A stretch of 64,000 bases of DNA from Pegea sp. RAD2-039. Lineage: Eukaryota > Chordata > Thaliacea > Salpida > Salpidae. The notes below the pieces were generated by a model, which made no database searches, was not told the DNA's origin, and saw only the letters and a list, made by a program, of their open reading frames with translations. The translations under genes were made by a program, and so were the position numbers. The DNA is taken from positions 868,001 through 932,000 of the forward strand of contig JAQGEQ010000255.1 in assembly GCA_034620365.1 (NCBI GenBank). Reading direction: 5' to 3'. This document shows, one piece after another, positions 56,489 to 64,000 of this stretch. The first letter of the stretch is position 1. The number at the start of each line of letters is the position of its first letter.

Positions 56489-59425
56489 TCATAATACAAA
56501 CTGCTACTACAGAGTCTAGATCATTCTTTCTAAAGATTAAATTGCAATAAAGATACAAATCGTAAAAAACTAAATCACAAACTTATTTACATACTAATTA
56601 ATTTGAATTATTTTGTTTCAACTTTGTGTAAATGCTGTGGATAAAATTAGACTTTCTAGAAATTTGTTTTAATTGCAACAGAATACCGCTGCAGTTGATA
56701 TATAAGATGACTCATCAAATACACACAATTCAGTATAGAGCTGAAAAATTTTAAACAATTGAGTGTATCGAGCTGTATAGGTTAAATTAAAGAAGATAAT
56801 AGAATTATTAGTTGTTATATTACATCAAAATTAAAATAAAAAAACAACATCGAAACCAATAACGAAGAATTACCACAAGTAATATCTACTATGACAAAGT
56901 TAAACATGATAAGCTACTTTTCTAGCAACTATTTAGCACATAACACCTAACGATTAAGTTGTTGGTTATCACACAGAGCAATAGTATTTCTTTTTTACCT
57001 TATTCGAACTGCTCTTTCAATAAAACTCATTTTTAGCAATAAAATCAGTTGTAGATATAAAATTTAATTGCCATGTTATATTGGTATTTCCATTGTTTTA
57101 ATATATGTAAAAAGTGAGCTATTATAAGTATTTAAATTATTACACTTAGTTCATGTGCTTTGCACTAGGTAGACCAAAACAAGTTTGTGTATTAATAATT
57201 CTAAATACCAAATCCAAACTTTTTTCGAGAACTCGTTGGTATGCTAATTAATTAAGAGCACTAACTTGACAATGCTTCTTACTCGATAAAAGACAAGAGA
57301 AAAGGCATCAAAAACATTCCTTTGTATACTTTGTTTACTATTCATTAAACAGAATGTTAAAAAAATAAATATATGTCGAATTGAAAAAATTATTAAACCT
57401 TTTAAATTTGCTTTTGAATTTTTTTACTAATGATGTTGTAGAGATGTAACAAATTTTAAATCTTTCTGTACTAATCAAAAAAAAATTACTAAATTGATTG
57501 TTTCAGTTTGTAGATTTTGACAAAAAATAATATTTTATCAATTTCAGCACAAATCACAAATCACAAAAAAAATCATGAAACCAAATACTACAATGTCATA
57601 AAATTTTAATTAAATATTTCAAAAGAACAAGGTAAAAGCTGAGATAATATTAAGTTAAAAAGTTAGTTTTGACATTTACTGTTTAACTAATAGTTTATTA
57701 ATTTTTAACTGTTCGTTTAATATAAATTTAAACTGTACTAATATACTACTATTATGGTAATACTACACTTTATAGAGATTTACTTCAGATAAATAAAAAA
57801 ACCGCAGTATTTTATAATCCAAATGAGTCACTAAATGCTAATAATCAAATAATTTGGATGAAATAAAGAAGTAAGTGAAAAGGTCATTAAATACAAATGA
57901 AATCAAATCTAAACAAGCTAACTGTAGTAAGTTATAAATGAAAATCTTATCGTGACGCAGCAGGATATGACGTCATAGACTCTTCTTCTGATTGACTTTT
58001 AGTACTGATGACTTGATGATTCAGTTTTATTAATTAAACAATATAATGAAGGATAGATTATCATTTTTAAGAATAAAAGGATGTTTAGCTATTAATAAAC
58101 TTATTAGTTTGACAAGGTTGAAATTAAGTCATAAACCGCTTTTTTGGTGTACTGTTAACGCTGATAATTTAACGATTCACTTTTCATCTTAAAGATGATG
58201 GTGAAGAACATATTTCCCATTTCATACATCAAATGAAAACTGAATTATGGATAAAATAAATAGCTGATAAATTTTCTTAAAGTTTTTGAAACTTAAATTT
58301 AAAAAAATATTTTAAAAAATAACTTTCCATACTTGGGTTATAAATTACAATTACTACAATAGATATGAAAAAATACTTTAGACAACAACTCGAGTTAAAA
58401 GAAGTAAATCCATTTGTAAGAATCTTATTTTTACGGATAAGTAATGTTAGTTTAAAGAAAATAGAATTTGATCTATATTTATTATTAGGAAATTCATGAT
58501 TTTTTTCAGAAGAACCTAATACTAATCAATTTGCCTTTTTTAAAATAACTTTTCAGAAACCTCCTAAGTAGTTAAAATCTCAAACTCTGTTTAAATATCT
58601 GCCGATATTGATTAAAATAATTTTTTAATAATTCCTTTTGTCTTTTGAAAAGTTTAAAATCATCTTAAAACAACTTTTAACGTACTTTTAAGTTTTTAAT
58701 AAAGCAAAAATACCATTTTCATTGCAATTTATATAAAGGCTTGTAACAAATTGTTGTTAAATTACTTAATATTTTTAGGCCACAAAAATAAAAGTACTAA
58801 TAGTTTATTTTACAACTGTAGTACGTCATTTTTATTTTTCCCTATTTACTTAGTATTTGTTTTCATGCAATTTCCATAATGATTTATAATCTATTAAAAT
58901 AATGTTTATAATTTTGCTAAAACTTAAAATTTACTATAAGAAGATTATTTTAGATTTAAATAATTGAGAAATCAGATAATTTTTGAAGTATTATTATTTA
59001 TTTAATCTTATAAGTATTTATTTAAATATAAATCATTAGTTTTGAGAGTTAATATTTTGTCCTTTTAATTTAAAAAATGTTTTTTTTCTTATGGATTTTT
59101 TACTATAGAGTTCTCTTTATGAATTTTTCTACTTAAATAAAAAGTATTTATGTTTTTTAAGCTAGAAATTTGAGATATATTTTAATTTATTTTAGTCCAT
59201 ACTCTATTTTTTAGATTTCTGTTTTTTAATCATAAAGCAAGTTTTGTATCACACTTTTATAAAGTTATAAATTATTTCAAAAGTATACTTAAAGATTTAT
59301 GAATTTTAACTAAATCTTTAAACAGTATAATTAATAATAATAAACTTACTTTTACATTTAGAAAGGATAATTATATTTAAATTTTTTATTTTTTCAGGTT
59401 TTACTATTTAGTGATTATCTAATGA

Positions 59426-59611
59426 ATGAATATTATGGTAATGGTTGATATATTAAATGAAATCTTTGTTTTAATCAAAAAGGAGTACTTTAAACAGAAG
59501 TTTGATAGATTTGGTTTGTATGCAAATTTTGATTTAATTAGTTTGATAAATTCTGAATTTAAGAGTTTGTTTATATTTATTTCAAGTTCTATTTTTCATT
59601 TAGATTTATAA
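59426..59611 (+). CDS. MNIMVMVDILNEIF ORF, L1-5
   Basis: 61 codons, ends SSSIFHLDL. Confidence 0.25.
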   Translation: MNIMVMVDILNEIFVLIKKEYFKQKFDRFGLYANFDLISLINSEFKSLFIFISSSIFHLDL

Positions 59612-59830
59612 ATTAAAAAGTTCAAAATGTATGTGAATGCGTTTAGTGTCTTAAGTTCATGTATTATTTATATCATAAAGACTCATTGTCCTTTATCGTT
59701 ATTAATTAACAACCTATTGTTGATTCAATGTTACATTTTTTTGCAATTTCAATTATGAACAAATAAGTATCAAGCTTGATAATAGCTGAAAGTATTTCAT
59801 TTTCAACTTCTTTGTTTTATGTGCTTTATA

Positions 59831-60109
59831 TCATCTTTCTTTTAAGGATGTTTGTTTTATAGTTGCTTCACTGATACCTGTTTGTTCATAAACTTTACTC
59901 AAAAATTTAGAATTTAGTTTAAATTTGACACAATGTCCTATAAACAGATTATAGAATATTATATTTATAGTATTTATGAAACATTGCTTATTTAAAAGTT
60001 TTGATATTCTTTTACCTTTTTCTTGAAAATAACTCTTAGCTGATTGTTGTGAAGTTAGTTTTTTCAACCTATGATTTAGATTTGCTGTAATCTCTTTTCT
60101 ACAATTCAA
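59831..60109 (-). CDS. Minus-strand ORF with KLTSQQSAKSYFQEKGKR, L1-5
   Basis: 92 codons: segments KKLTSQQSAKSYFQEKGKR, NLFIGHCVKFKLNSKF and VYEQTGISEATIKQTS. The homologous stretch in L2-1 (9899-10135) is open for 78 codons and in the same frame extends upstream past one TAA to an EYISTNIQQTY segment near 10320. L1b-1 (34858-35055) keeps a shorter piece. Other copies are cut by indels. It looks more protein-like than most AT-rich ORFs and may be a relic on the opposite strand, but differences between copies mostly change residues. Unknown family. Confidence 0.25.
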   Translation of the reverse strand: MNCRKEITANLNHRLKKLTSQQSAKSYFQEKGKRISKLLNKQCFINTINIIFYNLFIGHCVKFKLNSKFLSKVYEQTGISEATIKQTSLKER

Positions 60110-60421
60110 TTGAAATAATTTTCTTTTTAAAATAGTTGTTAGTAAGACAACAATGAAGTTTTTGGATTTTTAATTGACTTTTATAGCTGAAGATAAACTC
60201 ATAAATATCTAATAAGTTTGTTGAATGTTAGTTAAAATGTATTCTGCTAACTGCTTTGAAACTTATGTTTAATGTTACTTTTTATTGATCATAAGATTTA
60301 ATGAAATTATAACACAACTTACATTTGTCAAACAACCTCTAACTAAGTAGAAGAAGTAATTAAGATTTTAAATGAAACATCAGAAGAAGACTTATAACTT
60401 GTTCTTTCAATCGTTTTTTAG

Positions 60422-60544
60422 TCATACCAGCTAATACAACACATGGCTGATGGTGAACAATTGTAGGATAGTAAAAAGCGAATACAGAAGAAAAAGATCT
60501 CAGAAAATAGGAGATTTCTTCATTATGATCAAGTGGTTAATATA
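60422..60544 (+). pseudogene. MADGEQLY exon copy with TAG, L1-5
   Basis: TAT of EQLY is TAG at 60464-60466. The rest of the frame to HYDQVVNI and the GTGAGTT donor are kept. Confidence 0.4.
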
Positions 60545-61220
60545 GTGAGTTAAATTCTTTTATTGTTGTATTCATTAATAATAAGTTGAATTAGTTTTAA
60601 AGTGATTTTATATAAATGGGCTAAATTTCCATAACTATTATATTTCAATTACATCTAAACCAAATAAACTAATATATCATTTTGATATACTTATGAAAAT
60701 ATTTAGTTTATCTGATGTAAAATATTGACTTTTAAAAATTCTTCAAAATCGATTTATACTAATCATTTGGTTTAATTAGTATACTTTATCTAAATTGAAT
60801 TAGTTTGCAGATTGAATGAAAGAAAAGAAACATCATAAGGTTTATTGTTTACAACATTCAAACTAAAGTGGAGACAAATTATGATGCTTTCAGGAAGCAA
60901 CTTTCTTATAAAATCAGAATAAACAGAAGAAGTAAGAGAACAATCTCTTTTCAGGTAACTATTTAAAAGTAATCGTCAAAATCTAACTATAATGTTCAAT
61001 CAACAGGTGTTGTAGAATACAAACTTAGTTCAAGTGATATTTCTCCTCAGTGACGTCAGTAAAGATGTAAGTGATGCCATCTGCAAACTGTCTTGCTGAT
61101 CAGTGCAAGCTGAAACTCTGATTCAAACCTAAAATTTGTGGAAAGATTTGGAGAAAAAACATTCAAGTTAACTTCTTTTAATTTAAAAATGTCAGGGTCA
61201 AGTATCAATCAAATCTTCAG

Positions 61221-61382
61221 GAAAATACTGAAGACCGTGACGATAGTACTGATATTTTAAACAAAGATGAAAAATGTTTTATATCTAGTCGTCAACCTTA
61301 CATTAGAAGGGTTTCACAATCACCAAATAATCTCATTTATCAAACAGATGTAAAAAATGGTTCTGCGTTTCTCTTTTACCTG
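61221..61382 (+). CDS. SSSRPYI exon, donor mutated, L1-5
   Basis: Open over 54 codons with SRQPYI; donor changed to TTGAGA. Confidence 0.4.
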
Positions 61383-62564
61383 TTGAGATTTGATCTTTTG
61401 ATTTTTTGTCGAGATCTCTTGCTGAAGGTTTACTTTTTTTGAAATTAAAGTTTATTTGATTTTATGTTCAATAAAAAATGATTAAGATGATTATTTCACA
61501 TCATTTAGATGATTATTTTAAATGGTTTTAGAATACCGTCTAGATGATTTCATTTACAGATTAATAAGAAATTGAGATGTAGAAAGTAATAATTGAACCA
61601 CAGAGTTTTCTATGAATTTTATCAATTAACTATTTGTTAATTTTAAACAGTTTCTTTTAACCTTGTGAAAATACTCTACTTTAAGTTAGACTTTCTAGAA
61701 CTTTTTTGTAATTGCAACTAAATTTCAAATGATAATTTTTTTAATTGCAACAGAATACCGCTGTATTTGATATATAAGATGACTCATCAAATGGAAACAG
61801 TATAGTATATAGCTGAGATTATTAAATCAATGAATTTGGTTGATTGATTAATTGTCATTTTAAATCAAAAATAGAGAGAAAAAAACAACATGCTAACGAA
61901 AACCAAGAATTACCACAAGCAATATCTATTATGACATAATTGAACAAGATAAGCTACTTTTAAGCATATTTACTCCGACTTAGTAGACCTAAAAAAGTTT
62001 GTATCTTAATAGTTTCAAATACTATATCAAAATTATTTCTATTAACTCGTTTTTATGCTAAATTATAAGTAGCGCTAACTTGGTAAGGTTTCTTACTCAA
62101 TAAAAGACATAAGAAGAAGATTAAAATTCAATATTTTAGGTACTTCGTCGAATATACATTAAATAGAATATTAATATAGATATCTAAATTGAAATAGGAA
62201 TTGAAGCTTTTGAAGTTTTTTTTACTAATGAAGTTGTTGTGTAATAGAAAAACACTTTTTGAAACTTTCTAAGCTAATCAAAAGAGAAATCCTAAATTGA
62301 TTGATTCAGTTGGTTGATTTGTTCTATAAAAATTATAAATATCATTTGCAGCACAAACTGAATCAAATCACAAAACATATCATGAGACCAAATACTACTA
62401 AGTCGTAAAATTTTAATTGAATATTTCAAAACAACAAGCTAAAAGCTGAGACCAAAGCTAAGTAAAAAAATTAATCTTGACTTTTACTGTTGGTTAATTA
62501 TTCAATTATTTTTCACTGTTGATTTAATATATTTTCAAATTGTATATTTAGCACTACACTATAG

Positions 62565-62648
62565 AAATTTACTTCAGATGAACAAAATACCGCTGTATCT
62601 TATAATCCTAACAAGTCACTTAAAGCTGATAATCAAATGCTAATATAA
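62565..62648 (+). CDS. KFTSDEQN exon, S5 copy (shortened)
   Basis: As in S2: KFTSDEQNTAVSYNPNKS then LKADNQM and TAA at 62646. Confidence 0.35.
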   Translation, partial: KFTSDEQNTAVSYNPNKSLKADNQMLI

Positions 62649-62950
62649 GCTGAGTAGAGAAGTTGTTGAAAAGGTCATTTATTATAAATGACATCAAATC
62701 TATATTATTCTCACTGTAGAGAGTTATGAATTTATATAGTCTAATGACGCTGCTGGATATGACGTCATTCACTTTTCTTCTGGTAAACTTTTAGTGCTGA
62801 CAACTTGATGATTGTGTTTTATTAATTAAATACCATAATGAAGAATAGATTATCTTTTTTAGAATGAAAGAATGTATAGTTATCGTAAAACTTTTTAGTT
62901 TGACAAGGTTGAAAATGATATCTTATATCGTTCTTTTGGTGTACTGTTAG

Positions 62951-63044
62951 TGCTGATAACTTTACGATTCATTTTCCATCTAACAAAGATGATGGTGAAG
63001 AACATATTTCCCATTTTATACATCAAATGAAAACTCAATTATAG
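62951..63044 (+). CDS. ADN...KDDGEEH terminal exon, S5 copy
   Basis: Intact: ADNFTIHFPSN, KDDGEEHISHF, IHQMKTQL-stop. Confidence 0.4.
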
Positions 63045-63356
63045 ATAACTTAAATAGCATATAAATGTTCTTAAAGTTTTTGGTACATAAATAAAATAAA
63101 ATCTTTCAAAACATACGTTTCAGTACTTTTGTTAGAGATTACAATTACTATAATGACTATAAAAATAATTTTATATAAGAACAACAATTTAAGTTAAGCG
63201 AAGTAAAATCAGTTGAAAAAATCTTACTCAGAAAGATAAGTAATATCAGTTTAAAGAAAATACAAATTGATCTATACTTATTATTAGGAAATTCATGTTT
63301 TATTTTCAAAGCACCTAATACTAATACCTTTGCTTTATATTGTTATATATATTAAG

Positions 63357-63464
63357 GTTTACGACAATTTCAAAACAAATTCAAAACACAGCGTCTTATC
63401 GAATCCCTTAAAAGATCTTAATGAGTATTGGAATGAATCACTTAACTCGGCAGATTTGTACTAA
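63357..63464 (+). CDS. Terminal exon YDNF...NSADLY-stop, S5
   Basis: Intact copy after ATTAAG; consensus sequence. Confidence 0.5.
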   Translation, partial: VYDNFKTNSKHSVLSNPLKDLNEYWNESLNSADLY

Positions 63465-63674
63465 TCGTAATACAAACTGCTACTACAGAGTCTAGATCAT
63501 TCTTTCTAAAGATTAAACTGCAATAAAGATACAAATCGTAAAAAATTAAATCATAAACTTATTTACATACTAATTAATTTGAATTATTTTGTTTCAACTT
63601 TGTGTAAATGCTGTGGATAAAATTAGACTTTCTAGAAATTTGTTTTAATTGCAACAGAATACCGCTGCAATTGG

Positions 63675-64000
63675 TATATAAGATGACTCATCAAATACAC
63701 ACAATTCAGTATAGAGCTGAACAATTTTAAACAATTGTGTGTATAGAGCTGATATTGTTAAATTAAAGAAGATAATAGAATTATTAGTTGTTATATTACA
63801 TCAAAATTAAAATAAAAAAACAACATCGAAACCAATAACGAAGAATTACCACAAGTAATATCTACTATGACAAAGTTAAACATGAAAAGCTACTTTTCTA
63901 GCAACTATTTAGCATATACCACTTAAAGATTAAGTTGTTGGTTATCGCACAGAGCAATAGTATTTCTTTTTTACCTTATTCGAACTGCTCTTTCAATAAA
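63675..64000 (+). repeat. Start of the next A-head monomer (cut by window)
   Basis: Matches the beginning of the A heads at 13640 and 56811, including the AGCAACTATTTAGCA variant seen in those two. No gene in this piece. Confidence 0.8.

Larger units (their letters stand above)
54791..56698 (+). repeat. Monomer S4
   Basis: S structure with the best pair of head exons: KFTS 55588-55739 and ADN 55975-56068. Their phases join cleanly. Terminal exon 56381-56488. Bases 54830-55580 have no supported gene. Confidence 0.85.
56699..61770 (+). repeat. Monomer L1-5
   Basis: L1 with A head 56811-59400 (decayed exons only), MNIMV ORF 59426-59611, MADGEQ exon 60422-60544 with a TAG at 60464, exon 60811-60954, a damaged D-QTQVM exon from 61051, and SSSRPYI exon 61221-61382 whose donor GT is changed to TT. 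Confidence 0.85.
61771..63674 (+). repeat. Monomer S5
   Basis: S structure: KFTS exon 62565-62648, DAAGYD frame 62740-62808, ADN exon 62951-63044, terminal exon 63357-63464. The KFTS exon is closest to that of S2, including the diverged stretch after NQM. Confidence 0.85.

Noticed and set aside
1..64000. CRISPR array, bacterial operons, rRNA or tRNA genes
   Set aside because: The repeats are kilobases long, not short spaced repeats. No ribosome-binding sites or long coding regions were seen. The only tRNA-like sequence is the SINE head.
1..64000. LTR retrotransposon or integrated virus as the repeat unit
   Set aside because: No reverse transcriptase, integrase, protease or capsid-like motifs were seen in any frame, and monomers abut directly without target-site duplications or paired LTRs.

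Overview
The window looks like one long tandem array of a single AT-rich repeat family (about one quarter G+C by eye). It has no bacterial features: no long ORFs, no operons, no rRNA or tRNA genes. GT/AG splice-like sites, short islands richer in G+C and one tRNA-derived SINE point to an animal or other intron-rich eukaryote nuclear genome. An AT-rich invertebrate such as a flatworm is possible, but the sequence does not settle the organism.

Layout. I cut monomers at a conserved boundary element that normally reads TATATAAG followed by TGACTCA. There are four classes. L1 is about 5.0-5.3 kb. L2 is about 6.2-6.8 kb. L1b is 4.0-4.8 kb: an L1 body with the alternative 'B' head. S is about 1.9 kb: a B head fused to the L2 tail. 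The order is L1(partial) 1-4842, S 4843-6761, L2 6762-13529, L1 13530-18818, S 18819-20717, L2 20718-27474, L1 27475-32730, L1b 32731-36766, S 36767-38670, L2 38671-44824, L1 44825-50005, L1b 50006-54790, S 54791-56698, L1 56699-61770, S 61771-63674, and the start of another head to 64000. This is a higher-order L1-S-L2 period with irregular later parts.

Genes. Most ORFs of 60-90 codons here are unremarkable for such AT-rich DNA. The better signal is a series of short, G+C-richer open segments on the + strand. They have AG before them, many have GT donors after them, and they recur in every monomer class. They read as exons of a multi-exon protein-coding family, much of it in phase 0, with several exons of 39-162 nt. 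In an L2 monomer the order is MADGEQLY exon, MATNNY exon (a paralogue), IKWIKS (39 nt), KPLSRS (66 nt), a basic exon ending in a hydrophobic stretch, a Cys-containing exon, two copies of the D-QTQVM exon, the SSSRPYI exon, and a terminal exon ending NSADLY-stop. L1 has its own versions. B heads add an upstream set (KFTSDEQNTAV, DAAGYDVI, ADN-KDDGEEH-KTQL-stop). I do not recognise the protein family. Many copies carry shared nonsense codons, frameshifts or lost donors, so the array mixes possibly usable exons with pseudogenes; no single copy is shown to be complete.

Non-array DNA is limited to one SINE-like insertion at about 41939-42120. The heads, introns and spacers between the listed exons hold no gene I can support.
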